Source: Solirubrobacterales bacterium | Lineage (GTDB): Bacteria; Actinomycetota; Thermoleophilia; Solirubrobacterales; 70-9 | Length of the DNA stretch: 63,150 nt | Direction of reading: 5' to 3' | Assembly: GCA_020438295.1 (NCBI GenBank) | Contig: JAGQUV010000008.1 | Span: forward strand, 1 to 63,150 | Shown: positions 1-7,658 of the stretch, piece by piece | Numbering within the stretch: position 1 is the stretch's first letter | How the letters are laid out: every line of letters begins with the position of its first letter | Position numbers and translations under genes: made by a program | Notes under the pieces: generated by a model | The model's input: only the letters and a program-made list of their open reading frames with translations | What the model was told of the DNA's origin: nothing | Database searches by the model: none

Positions 1-1297
1 CCTCGCTTCGCTTCGACTCGAGCCAGCTGCTCTGGCTGAGCACTTCGTAGTACTCGTCGTCGAGCTGGTCCGAACGACTCGAGATTTCTTCCCTGGTCAA
101 CTCGGAGAGCCCCCGGTTCTCCGACACGCACTGCCGGACGAGGTCTCCGACGATGCCGTGGGCCCGGCGGAAGGGCACCCCGCGGCGGACCAGCAGGTCG
201 GCGACCTCGGTGGCGGCCAGCATTTCGTCACCGGAGGCCTCGAGCAGTCGATCGCGGTCGAACTCGATCGCCTCGAGTATGCCGGCGGTCATCTCGAGTG
301 AGGCCTCGATCGTCTCGACCGCGTCGAAGAACGGCTCCTTGTCTTCCTGCATGTCTTTGCCGTAGGTGAGCGGCAGGGCGTGCATGACCCCGAGGACCGT
401 GGTCAGGTCTCCCACCAGACGCGGCGCCTTTGCCCTGAGCAGCTCGGCCGAGTCGGGATTCTGCTTCTGGGGCATGATGCTTGACCCCGAACTGAATGGC
501 TCGGAAACCCTGCAGAAGCCGAACTCCGTACTCGACCAGATGACCAGCTCCGACCCGATTCGGGAGAGGTGGGTGCCGCAGATCGAGGCCGCGGCGAGGT
601 AGTCCAGAACGAAGTCCCGGTTGGAGGTGGCATCGAGCGAGTTCGGGGTGACCGCCTCGAATCCGAGTTCGTCGGCCACTCGGTGGCGATCGATTTCCCA
701 GTTGACGCCGGCCAGCGCCCCCGATCCGAGCGGCATCACCGCCGCCGCTTTCCTGGCTGCCCCGAAGCGGTCGGCATCCCTCGAGAGCATCCAGAACCAG
801 GCCATCAGGTGGTGGCCGAGGTAGACCGGCTGTGCTCGCTGGAGATGGGTGTACCCCGGCATCGCCCAGTCGGCGTGGGCCCGGGCCAGGTCGAGCAGCC
901 CGGCCATAACGTCGCCGATCAGTGCGCGAGACCTGCGCGAGTGGTCGATCACCGCCATGCATACGTCGGTCGCCACCTGGTCGTTGCGCGAACGGCCGGT
1001 GTGGAGCTTCCCGGCGACCTCTCCGGCCAGCTCCCCCAGACGGCGCTCGATCGCCATGTGGATGTCCTCGTCGGCGGGCGAGAACTCGAAGCTGCCGTCC
1101 TCCAGTTCTTCCCCGGCTTCGGACAATGCCCGATCCAGATCGTCCAGTTCCGCGTCGGTCAGCACCTCGATCCGGCGGAGCGCGCGGGCGTGGGCCCGCG
1201 ACTGGGCGATGTCGTACGGGGCCAGGTGGCGGTCGAATGAGATCGACCGGTTCAACCGCCAGAAACGCGGGTCCGGCTCTTCTCGAAATCGGGACAC
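1..1297 (-). CDS. argH: Argininosuccinate lyase (3' end cut by window edge)
   Basis: Splits argininosuccinate into arginine and fumarate, the last step of arginine synthesis, in the cytosol. The translation shows the family signatures HTGRSRNDQ near residue 100 and GSSIMPQKQNPD near residue 275, which contains the mobile catalytic serine loop. I place the start at a GTG at 1297 (VSRFREEPDPRF), with AAGGGA about 11 nt upstream; it begins 8 nt after the stop of the DegT aminotransferase gene, so the two are probably cotranscribed. About 432 codons are inside the window; the family is usually 455-475 residues, so roughly 30 C-terminal residues lie beyond position 1. The gene is about 55 kb from the other arg genes of this window. 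Confidence 0.95.
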   Translation of the reverse strand, partial: MSRFREEPDPRFWRLNRSISFDRHLAPYDIAQSRAHARALRRIEVLTDAELDDLDRALSEAGEELEDGSFEFSPADEDIHMAIERRLGELAGEVAGKLHTGRSRNDQVATDVCMAVIDHSRRSRALIGDVMAGLLDLARAHADWAMPGYTHLQRAQPVYLGHHLMAWFWMLSRDADRFGAARKAAAVMPLGSGALAGVNWEIDRHRVADELGFEAVTPNSLDATSNRDFVLDYLAAASICGTHLSRIGSELVIWSSTEFGFCRVSEPFSSGSSIMPQKQNPDSAELLRAKAPRLVGDLTTVLGVMHALPLTYGKDMQEDKEPFFDAVETIEASLEMTAGILEAIEFDRDRLLEASGDEMLAATEVADLLVRRGVPFRRAHGIVGDLVRQCVSENRGLSELTREEISSRSDQLDDEYYEVLSQSSWLESKRSE

Positions 1298-1305
1298 GGC
1301 GATGA

Positions 1306-2424
1306 TTATCCCTTCAGCGCCGTGTCGAGAGCGGTCGCCACCCGCTCGGCCTCGGGCTCGGTCATGCCGCCGTAGAAGGGAAGCGCCATCGACCGGGCCG
1401 CGATGTCCTCTGCCACCGGGAACTGGCCCTCACGGTAGCCGAGCTCACGCAGGTGGGGAAACAGATGGATCGCCGGCAGGTAGGCCTTGGCCGGCACCCC
1501 GGCTTCGCCCAGCGCCGCGATCACCGCGGCGCGGTCGGCCCCGACCGGCAACCTGACCGGATACACGAACCAGCTGCGCCGGGCCGGGGCCTCGGCCTCG
1601 TGCGGAAGACCGAGTCCCGCTATCCCGCCCAGGAGTTCGCGGTACTGGAGGGCAGCCCGTTCACGCCGGGCCAGGATCGAGTCGAGCCGGGCCACCTGGG
1701 CGACTCCGACCGCGGCGGCCAGGTCCGAGAGTCGGTAGTTGAATCCGAGCCGGTCGTGGTCGAGCCAGGCCATGTCGACCGCACGCCCCTGGTTGCGTTC
1801 CGACCGCACCCGGGCAGCCATCCCCGCGCTCGCCGGGATCAGCATGCCGCCTTCGCCGGTGGTCATCTGCTTGTTCGCGTAAAAGCCAAAGGTGGCCGGG
1901 TTGCCACGGCTGCCCACCTTCCGGCCCTGCCGGTCGACCGCGCCGAGCGCCTGGCACGAGTCTTCGAGCAGGCCCAGGGAGCGGTCGGCCGCCAGCCGTT
2001 CGAACCGGTCCATCTCCGACGGGTAGCCGAAGATGTCGACCGGAAGCAGCCCGACCGTGCGGTCGCTGACCGCGGCGGCCGCGGTGTCGGGATCGAGATT
2101 GAGAGTCTCGGGGTCGATGTCGGCGAATACCGGCCGGACTCCCTCGTAGAGAAGGCAGTTGGCGCTGGCGACGAAGGTGAACGGGGTCAGGATCACCTCG
2201 TCGCCCCGTCCCCAACCGAGCGCCCTCACCCCCAGATGGAGCGCGGCGGTGCCGCTGCTGGTCGCAATCGCATCGTCGACTCCGAGCCAGCCGGCGAATT
2301 CACGTTCGAAGCGTTCCAGCATCGGACCGAGCGACAGCTGTCCTGAGCGGAGCACTTCGACCACCAGTCGCTCCTCTTCCGGTCCGACCTCGGGTTTCGC
2401 CAAAGGCAGCGGAGGGTCAGCCAC
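1306..2424 (-). CDS. DegT/DnrJ/EryC1/StrS-family PLP aminotransferase
   Basis: A fold-type I PLP enzyme of the family that transaminates keto-sugars. Visible landmarks are SSGTAALHLG (phosphate binding), LEDSCQALGA with the cofactor-binding Asp, and FGFYANKQMTTGEGG with the Schiff-base Lys at about residue 185. The longest frame starts at a GTG at 2451, but the GTG at 2424 gives the usual family N-terminus (ADPPLPLAKPEVG), an 8-nt overlap with the cimA stop and a GGGG box 7 nt upstream, so I prefer it (372 residues). It sits between cimA and argH in one transcript, far from any sugar-nucleotide pathway, so its substrate is unknown; it could serve a cell-surface sugar, or could have been recruited for an amino acid. 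No frameshift or missing catalytic residue is seen. Confidence 0.85.
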   Translation of the reverse strand: MADPPLPLAKPEVGPEEERLVVEVLRSGQLSLGPMLERFEREFAGWLGVDDAIATSSGTAALHLGVRALGWGRGDEVILTPFTFVASANCLLYEGVRPVFADIDPETLNLDPDTAAAAVSDRTVGLLPVDIFGYPSEMDRFERLAADRSLGLLEDSCQALGAVDRQGRKVGSRGNPATFGFYANKQMTTGEGGMLIPASAGMAARVRSERNQGRAVDMAWLDHDRLGFNYRLSDLAAAVGVAQVARLDSILARRERAALQYRELLGGIAGLGLPHEAEAPARRSWFVYPVRLPVGADRAAVIAALGEAGVPAKAYLPAIHLFPHLRELGYREGQFPVAEDIAARSMALPFYGGMTEPEAERVATALDTALKG

Positions 2425-4027
2425 CGTCCGGCCCCAGTCCGGCCCCGTCACCGTCGCCGTTGGGGTTGCCCGGATTCGGGAACGCGTATTCCAGCGAATC
2501 GACCAGGGCCTCCCAGGAGGCCTCGATGATGTTCTCCGACACGCCGATCGAGCCCCAGGAGTCCTCCCCGTCGGACGAATCGAGCAGTACCCGCGTGCCT
2601 GCGCCGGTGCCGTGGTCGGAATCGAGGATCCGCACCCGGTAACCGGTCAGTTCAATATCGGCCAGGTGGGGATAGTGCTTGGTGATCGCCGAGCGTAGGG
2701 CCTGGTCGAGTGCGTTCACCGGACCGTTTCCCTCGGCCACACAGACGTAGCGCTCACCCTGAACCCAGATCTTCAGCGTGGCCTCGGTCACCACCTGGCC
2801 GTCCTCACGCATCTCGGTTATCACCCGGAACGACTCCAGCCTGAACAGCGGCTCGTATCGACCGGCCTGCCGCCTGAGCAGCAGGTCGAACGAGGCTTCG
2901 GCGGCCTCGTAGTGGTAGCCCTCGTGCTCGCGGGCCTTGAGCTCGTCCACCACCTGCCGCGCCGCGGCATCGTCCAGGTCGAGGCCGATCTCCCGGGACC
3001 GGGCCAGCACGGTCGCCTTGCCGGACAACTCGGACGGCAGCACGCTGCGGTCGTTGCCGATGCTCGACGGCTCGAGGTGCTCGAAAGTCCGGGCGTCGGC
3101 CTCGATCCCGGCCACATGCATGCCGCCCTTGTGGGCGAACGCGTTGCGACCGACGTAGGCCTGGTCGGAATCGAGCGGCACGTTCAGCAACTCGGCCACG
3201 TAGTGCGAGGTCGCCGAGAGTTCGGTGAGTCGCTCCCTGCCCACCACCCGGTAGCCCATCTTCAGTTCCAGCGCCGGCAGGATCGAAACCAGGTTGGCGT
3301 TGCCGCAGCGCTCACCGTAGCCGTTGATCGTGCCCTGCGCGAGGCGGGCCCCTTCGCGCACCGCGGCCAGCGAGTTCGCGACCCCGCATTCGGCGTCGTT
3401 GTGGCAGTGGATTCCCAGCTCCACCCCTTCACCGAACTCGGCGCGCACCTCGCGCACCGCTTCGCCGACCTGGTCGGGAAGGCTCGAACCGTTGGTGTCG
3501 CAGAGGCTCAGGTTGACCGCGCCGGCCCCGGCCGCAGCGTGGAGGCATTCGAGCGAATAGTCCCGGTCGGCCCGCCAGGCGTCGAAGAAGTGTTCGGCGT
3601 CGTAGATCACCCGCTTGCCCTGGCCGCTCAGGTAGGCGACCGATTCCGAGATCATCGCCAGGTTCTCCTCGGGCGAGACCTTCGTCACCTTCTCCAGATG
3701 GAGCGACCAGGTCTTCCCGACCAGGGTCACGACCGGCGCGAAGGTCGCGGCCAGGATGCGCAGCGCGTCATCCCGGTCGGCCTCCACCCCGCGCCGCCGG
3801 GTCATGCCGAATGCGCAGATCTCGGCCTGCTCCAGCTGCTCGTCGGCCAGCAACTCGAACAGTTCGGCCTCCTTCGGGTTCGAAGCCGGGAAGCCGGCTT
3901 CGATCAACTGCACCCCGAGGCGGTCCAGGGCGTGTACCACCCTCACCTTCTCGGCGGCCGAAAGCGACATGCCAGGTCCCTGCATGCCGTCCCTCAAGGT
4001 CGTGTCGTAAAGCTTCACCTGTTCCAT
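2417..4027 (-). CDS. cimA: Citramalate synthase
   Basis: Condenses acetyl-CoA with pyruvate to (R)-citramalate, the threonine-independent entry to isoleucine. Citramalate is then carried to 2-oxobutanoate by LeuCD and LeuB, whose genes lie upstream in the same gene run. The N-terminal HMGL-like TIM barrel starts with LYDTTLRDGMQGPG and carries the metal-binding HCHNDAECGVANS motif near residue 210; the C-terminal third is the LeuA/CimA regulatory domain (about residues 400-530). The length of 536 residues fits the CimA-type branch and not HMG-CoA lyase. Start: ATG at 4027 with AAGGA 8 nt upstream; an adjacent in-frame TTG at 4030 is less well spaced. No threonine deaminase gene is in the window, consistent with a citramalate route. 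Confidence 0.93.
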   Translation of the reverse strand: MEQVKLYDTTLRDGMQGPGMSLSAAEKVRVVHALDRLGVQLIEAGFPASNPKEAELFELLADEQLEQAEICAFGMTRRRGVEADRDDALRILAATFAPVVTLVGKTWSLHLEKVTKVSPEENLAMISESVAYLSGQGKRVIYDAEHFFDAWRADRDYSLECLHAAAGAGAVNLSLCDTNGSSLPDQVGEAVREVRAEFGEGVELGIHCHNDAECGVANSLAAVREGARLAQGTINGYGERCGNANLVSILPALELKMGYRVVGRERLTELSATSHYVAELLNVPLDSDQAYVGRNAFAHKGGMHVAGIEADARTFEHLEPSSIGNDRSVLPSELSGKATVLARSREIGLDLDDAAARQVVDELKAREHEGYHYEAAEASFDLLLRRQAGRYEPLFRLESFRVITEMREDGQVVTEATLKIWVQGERYVCVAEGNGPVNALDQALRSAITKHYPHLADIELTGYRVRILDSDHGTGAGTRVLLDSSDGEDSWGSIGVSENIIEASWEALVDSLEYAFPNPGNPNGDGDGAGLGPDGG

Positions 4028-4100
4028 CAATGCGGTCCTTTCAGAAGATCAACTGCCGCTTCCGCGTGGGAGGCGGCGGAGCCGGACGCGGCCAGAGCCA

Positions 4101-4129
4101 CGCTGCCGCGGGCTGTCAGCCCGCAGCAC
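4101..4129 (-). other. Strong hairpin in the ilvE-cimA spacer
   Basis: On the transcribed strand GCGGGCT pairs with AGCCCGC around a 3-base loop at 4111-4127, and flanking GCTGC/GCAGC can lengthen the stem. There is no T tract after it, so it is not a classical intrinsic terminator. It is centred on the stop codon of the small ORF at 4116-4175. It may be an attenuator-like element, an RNA stabiliser, or simply GC-rich chance. Confidence 0.4.
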
Positions 4130-4175
4130 CCATAATTCGGGACAGACGACGGATCTCCTGAGTGAAGTGAAGCAT
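4116..4175 (-). CDS. Possible 19-codon leader ORF before cimA
   Basis: A short frame MLHFTQEIRRLSRIMGAAG starts with an ATG that shares its A with the ilvE stop (TGATG) and ends inside the hairpin at 4111-4127, about 90 nt before cimA. It has only two Ile and two Leu and no run of regulatory codons, and no Shine-Dalgarno of its own, so it would depend on ribosomes finishing ilvE. It is recorded because of its position and not because of its composition, and it may well be untranslated. Confidence 0.2.
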   Translation of the reverse strand: MLHFTQEIRRLSRIMGAAG

Positions 4176-5125
4176 CAGCTGGAAACTGTACTGGGTTCGG
4201 TCACGGGGCTCGGTTCACCGACCAGGTCGAGCCATTCCGAATACTCGGGGGCCCGGCCGTAGATCGCTTCTTCGAAGCGGCTCTGTGCCAGCTTTGAGAC
4301 CTCACCGGGCTCGCCGATCGGGTGGTCGTCGATCTCCCGCACCGGGACCACTTCAGCCGCGGTGCCGCAGAGGAAGACCTCGTCTGCGGTGTACAACTCG
4401 GAGCGGGCGAGATCGCGCTCGACCAGTTCGATCCCGCTGTCTCGCAGGATCTGGATCACCGACTTGCGGGTGATCCCGTCGAGGATCGCCGCAACCTGCG
4501 GAGGCGTCGAGACCCTGCCGTCCTTGACCACGAAGATGTTCTCGCCCGAGCCCTCGCAGACGAAGCCACGCTCGTCGAGCAGGATCGCCTCCTCGTAGCC
4601 GGCGTTGGCCGATTCGGTCTTGGCCAGAATCGAGTTGAGGTACTGTCCGGAAGCCTTCGCGTGCGGTATGGAGCTGGCCGGCGAAATCCGTCGCCAGGAA
4701 GAGACCTTGGCCCTGATCCCGTGCTTCTTCCCGTCGTCACCCAGGTAGGCGCCCCACGGCCAGACCGCGATGATCACCTCGACCGGGGCCGACTTCGCGA
4801 AAAGGCCCATCTCCCCGTACCCGCGGAAGGCCAACGGACGGATGTAGCAGTCCCGCAGGCCGTTGCGACGGATCAACTCGCGGGTGGCCTCGCCGATCTC
4901 GTCAACCGAGTAGGGCAGCTCGAGGCAGTACATCCTGGCCGACTCCTCCAGTCGCCGCAGGTGGTCCGCGTGACGGAAGATGGCCGGGCCCTGCTCGCCG
5001 TCGTAACAGCGAATCCCCTCGAATACGCCGGTCCCGTAGTGAAGGCCGTGGCTCAATACATGGACGCGCGCCTCGTCCCAGGGGACGAACTCTCCGCTCT
5101 GCCAGATGTATTCAGCCTTCTCCAC
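4175..5125 (-). CDS. ilvE: Branched-chain amino acid aminotransferase
   Basis: Catalyses the final, PLP-dependent transamination giving leucine, isoleucine and valine with glutamate as amino donor. It is a fold-type IV enzyme: HGLHYGTGVFEGIRCY near residue 30, the PLP lysine in IPHAKASGQYLNS near residue 155, and the conserved EGSGENIF and FLCGTAAEV segments. The length of 316 residues is slightly above the usual 300-310, with an extended proline/serine-rich C-terminus (EPSPVTEPSTVSS). The start is a GTG at 5125 with GGAG 6 nt upstream. It lies 100 nt after leuB, and a TATAAA box at 5187-5192 may give it a second promoter. Confidence 0.94.
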   Translation of the reverse strand: MEKAEYIWQSGEFVPWDEARVHVLSHGLHYGTGVFEGIRCYDGEQGPAIFRHADHLRRLEESARMYCLELPYSVDEIGEATRELIRRNGLRDCYIRPLAFRGYGEMGLFAKSAPVEVIIAVWPWGAYLGDDGKKHGIRAKVSSWRRISPASSIPHAKASGQYLNSILAKTESANAGYEEAILLDERGFVCEGSGENIFVVKDGRVSTPPQVAAILDGITRKSVIQILRDSGIELVERDLARSELYTADEVFLCGTAAEVVPVREIDDHPIGEPGEVSKLAQSRFEEAIYGRAPEYSEWLDLVGEPSPVTEPSTVSS

Positions 5126-5186
5126 TGACCGCTCCGTTTCCTGTTCGGGATGATTCCACGCCGGGAGTCCCGGCGCACCACCCCAC

Positions 5187-5192
5187 TTTATA
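5187..5192 (-). promoter_or_regulatory. Possible internal promoter -10 box before ilvE
   Basis: TATAAA on the minus strand within a GC-rich 100-nt spacer between leuB and ilvE. No convincing -35 is seen at 17 nt. A transcript starting near 5180 would have a leader of about 55 nt carrying a perfect GCCGGG/CCCGGC hairpin at 5161-5175. Confidence 0.35.
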
Positions 5193-5225
5193 GCGGCGCG
5201 GCCGCCCGGTCGCGGAGGCCGGTGC

Positions 5226-6317
5226 CTACCGGGCGAGCTCGGCCAGGACCGCGGCGGTCACCTCTTCGGTGCCGGCCGGGGTTTCGTCTTCGGCCCCGGT
5301 CGCCAGGTCGGGCGTCCGGAGCCCCGAACCGAGCACTGCGTCGACGGCCCGTTCCAACCGGTCGGCGGCCTCGCCGTCACCCAGTCCGTAGCGCAACAGC
5401 ATCGCCGCCGACAGCATCGTGGCCAGGGGGTTCGCCGATCCCTGTCCGGCGATGTCGGGGGCCGAGCCGTGGACCGGCTCGAACAGTCCCGGGGTCCCAT
5501 CGTCACCGATGCTGGCCGACGGGAGCATGCCCAGCGACCCGGTCAGCATCGCAGCCTCGTCGCTGAGGATGTCGCCGAATAGGTTCTCGGTGACGATCAC
5601 GTCGAAATCGGTCGGGCGCGAAACCAACTGCATCGCGGTGTTGTCGACCAACATGTGATCGAGTTCGACCTCGGGGAATTCGCCGGCCACCCGTTTCACG
5701 GTCTCGCGCCACAGCCGTGAGGTCTCGAGCACGTTCGCCTTGTCCACCGAAGTCACGCGCGGCGACGATCCCCGGCTTTCGGCCCGTTGGAGCGCCGCTT
5801 CGAACGCGACCCGGGCGATCCGCTCGATCTCGGGGACCGAGTAGGAGCAGTCGTCGTGCGCGGTTTCACCGCTGCGCCCGCTGTCGCCGAAGTAGATCCC
5901 TCCGGTCAGCTCACGCACCACGAGCAGGTCGGTGCCCTCGATTCGCTCCGGCTTCAGCGGGCTCGATTCGATCAGCGCGGCCGCCGGGCGTACCGGTCTG
6001 AGGTTTGCGTAGAGGCCGAGCTCCCGGCGGATGCCCAGCAGCCCCTGCTCGGGCCGGGGCGCGCCCGGGTCCCGAGCCACGGCCGCGTCCCACGACGGAC
6101 CGCCCACCGCGCCGAGCAGGACGGCGTCGGCCGATCGGCAGGTTTCGACCACCTCATCGGTCAGGGCCCTCCCGTGCTGGTCGATCGATGCACCGCCGAT
6201 CAGGTGGTCGATGAATTCGAACGAACCCAGCAGTTCGAGCACCTGCCTGGTCGCAGCCACGATCTCCGGACCGATTCCGTCCCCGGGAAGCATCACGATC
6301 GTTCGGGTTTCACTCAT
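5226..6317 (-). CDS. leuB: 3-isopropylmalate dehydrogenase
   Basis: Oxidatively decarboxylates 3-isopropylmalate to 2-oxoisocaproate with NAD+; in the citramalate route the same enzyme acts on methylmalate. Motifs: LPGDGIGPEIV at the N-terminus, the substrate/metal region VDKANVLETSRLW near residue 190, and the VDNTAMQLV / NLFGDILSDEAAML block near residues 225-255 that carries metal-binding aspartates. The length of 363 residues is normal. The ATG at 6317 overlaps the end of the upstream methyltransferase gene by 8 nt, so translation is probably coupled. Confidence 0.95.
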   Translation of the reverse strand: MSETRTIVMLPGDGIGPEIVAATRQVLELLGSFEFIDHLIGGASIDQHGRALTDEVVETCRSADAVLLGAVGGPSWDAAVARDPGAPRPEQGLLGIRRELGLYANLRPVRPAAALIESSPLKPERIEGTDLLVVRELTGGIYFGDSGRSGETAHDDCSYSVPEIERIARVAFEAALQRAESRGSSPRVTSVDKANVLETSRLWRETVKRVAGEFPEVELDHMLVDNTAMQLVSRPTDFDVIVTENLFGDILSDEAAMLTGSLGMLPSASIGDDGTPGLFEPVHGSAPDIAGQGSANPLATMLSAAMLLRYGLGDGEAADRLERAVDAVLGSGLRTPDLATGAEDETPAGTEEVTAAVLAELAR

Positions 6318-7086
6318 AGTTCGTCGCCTCCTTCGGTCGGGTCGCCTCGATGTTCAGCCGGACGTAGTCAAAGCTCTCGGGCCATCCCATCACTTCCATC
6401 AAGCGGTCGCTGAAAGCCCTGAACCGCTCCGGGGTCAGTCGCTCGCGATACGCGGCGAGGCCGGAGGCCTCCAGGAACTCCTGGGGATCGTCCGGGGCGG
6501 CCCGCCGCTCCTCGAGCCAGCAGTCCGCGACTTCGAAGCCGGCCTCCCGGAGGCGGGAACGGGTCTGTTCCGGGGTCGCGAAATTCCATGGCTCGTCCAT
6601 CGTGCCGACAGTTTCCCTGAACGGGGCCTCTGCGGTCACCGTTCTCAGCGCCTCGACGATCGCTGCCACGTTTCCGGCTCCGCCGCACTGGGCCGAGATG
6701 CGACCCCCGGGCTTCAGCGCCCTGAGCAGACGGGAGAACAGCTTCGGGTGATCGGCAATCCAGTGGAACGTCGCGTTCGAAAACACCCCGTCAACCGGCT
6801 CGGCGAGCTCCAGCTCGGTCAGGTCCTGGCAGGAGAAGCTGACCCGCGGGTCGTCGATCCGTTTCCTCGCGGCCTCCACCATCGCGGGCGAGCCGTCGAC
6901 CGCGACGACCGTTCCCCGTGGCAGCATCTCCAGCAACAGCTCGGTCACCCCGCCACTGCCGCACCCGGCGTCGAGAATCGTTTCGTCCCCGCGCAGCTCG
7001 AGCCGGCCGAGCACCGCCTCGGCCCATTCCTGTTGCGGTGAGGCAACCCGGGTGTACTTCTCGGCGTCCCAGTCGGACACGCTCAT
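6310..7086 (-). CDS. Tam-like class I SAM-dependent methyltransferase
   Basis: A 258-residue Rossmann methyltransferase with motif I DAGCGSGG at residues 39-46, the ribose-binding acidic residue in VAVDGS (D64), and the family-type segment VFSNATFHWIADHPKLF near 101-117. The N-terminal DW..Y pattern and the NATFHW(I/L).DH.(K/E)LF segment resemble trans-aconitate 2-methyltransferase (Tam). It is embedded in the leu operon: ATGA overlap with the leuD stop and 8-nt overlap with leuB. Established knowledge: Tam methylates trans-aconitate, and the functionally analogous yeast Tmt1 also methylates 3-isopropylmalate. The location suggests a role with an isopropylmalate-pathway acid or a side product of LeuCD; this is inference and the true substrate is unknown. 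Confidence 0.8.
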   Translation of the reverse strand: MSVSDWDAEKYTRVASPQQEWAEAVLGRLELRGDETILDAGCGSGGVTELLLEMLPRGTVVAVDGSPAMVEAARKRIDDPRVSFSCQDLTELELAEPVDGVFSNATFHWIADHPKLFSRLLRALKPGGRISAQCGGAGNVAAIVEALRTVTAEAPFRETVGTMDEPWNFATPEQTRSRLREAGFEVADCWLEERRAAPDDPQEFLEASGLAAYRERLTPERFRAFSDRLMEVMGWPESFDYVRLNIEATRPKEATNYE

Positions 7087-7649
7087 GCCAGCGCGGTCGT
7101 CTCCGGCCCGTAGCTGCCGCCCGGCCCGGATTCAAAAGCGTCGATCCGGTCTTCGTCCTGCATGGTCAGCGCGATGTCGTCGAGCCCGCCCAGCAGGCGG
7201 CGCTTGATCTCGGGATCGATCTCGAAGTGGGCCTCGCCGCCATCCCAGCTCACCACCTGCTCTTCCAGGTGGATCCGCCCGTGGCCGGATTCCGCCAGCG
7301 ACCGGCATTCGGCCTCGTCCAGGACCACCGGCAGGAACCCGTTCTTGGTGCAGTTCGAATAGAAGATGTCCGAATAGGACGGGGCGACCACCGCCTTGAA
7401 CCCAAACTGCCCGAGCGCCCAGACTGCATGCTCGCGCGACGATCCCGAGCCGAAGTTGCGCCCGGACACCAGGATCGGGTTCGGCTCGAGCTCGATTTCC
7501 CCGTCGCGGATCCAGTCGTAGAAGAGGAACTCGCCGAAGCCGGTCCGTTCGACCCGTTTCAGGAACTGCTTGGGGATGATCTGGTCGGTGTCCACGTCAC
7601 TCCGGTCGAGTACCGAGACCGGCCCTTCGATGATCTCTATCGGTTCCAT
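7083..7649 (-). CDS. leuD: 3-isopropylmalate dehydratase small subunit
   Basis: Small subunit of isopropylmalate isomerase; with LeuC it interconverts 2- and 3-isopropylmalate, and citramalate with methylmalate. It shows the aconitase swivel-domain signatures DVDTDQIIPKQFLKR near residue 20 and NFGSGSSREHA near residue 66. The length of 188 residues is normal. The start ATG at 7649 follows leuC by 9 nt, with a GAGGAAGAG ribosome site that partly overlaps the leuC stop. Its own stop overlaps the methyltransferase start (ATGA). Confidence 0.95.
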   Translation of the reverse strand: MEPIEIIEGPVSVLDRSDVDTDQIIPKQFLKRVERTGFGEFLFYDWIRDGEIELEPNPILVSGRNFGSGSSREHAVWALGQFGFKAVVAPSYSDIFYSNCTKNGFLPVVLDEAECRSLAESGHGRIHLEEQVVSWDGGEAHFEIDPEIKRRLLGGLDDIALTMQDEDRIDAFESGPGGSYGPETTALA

Positions 7650-7658
7650 CTCTTCCTC

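Noticed and set aside
4031..4174. T-box or other riboswitch between ilvE and cimA
   Set aside because: No T-box consensus (such as the TGGN bulge plus AGGGTGG core) is present; only the hairpin and micro-ORF remain.
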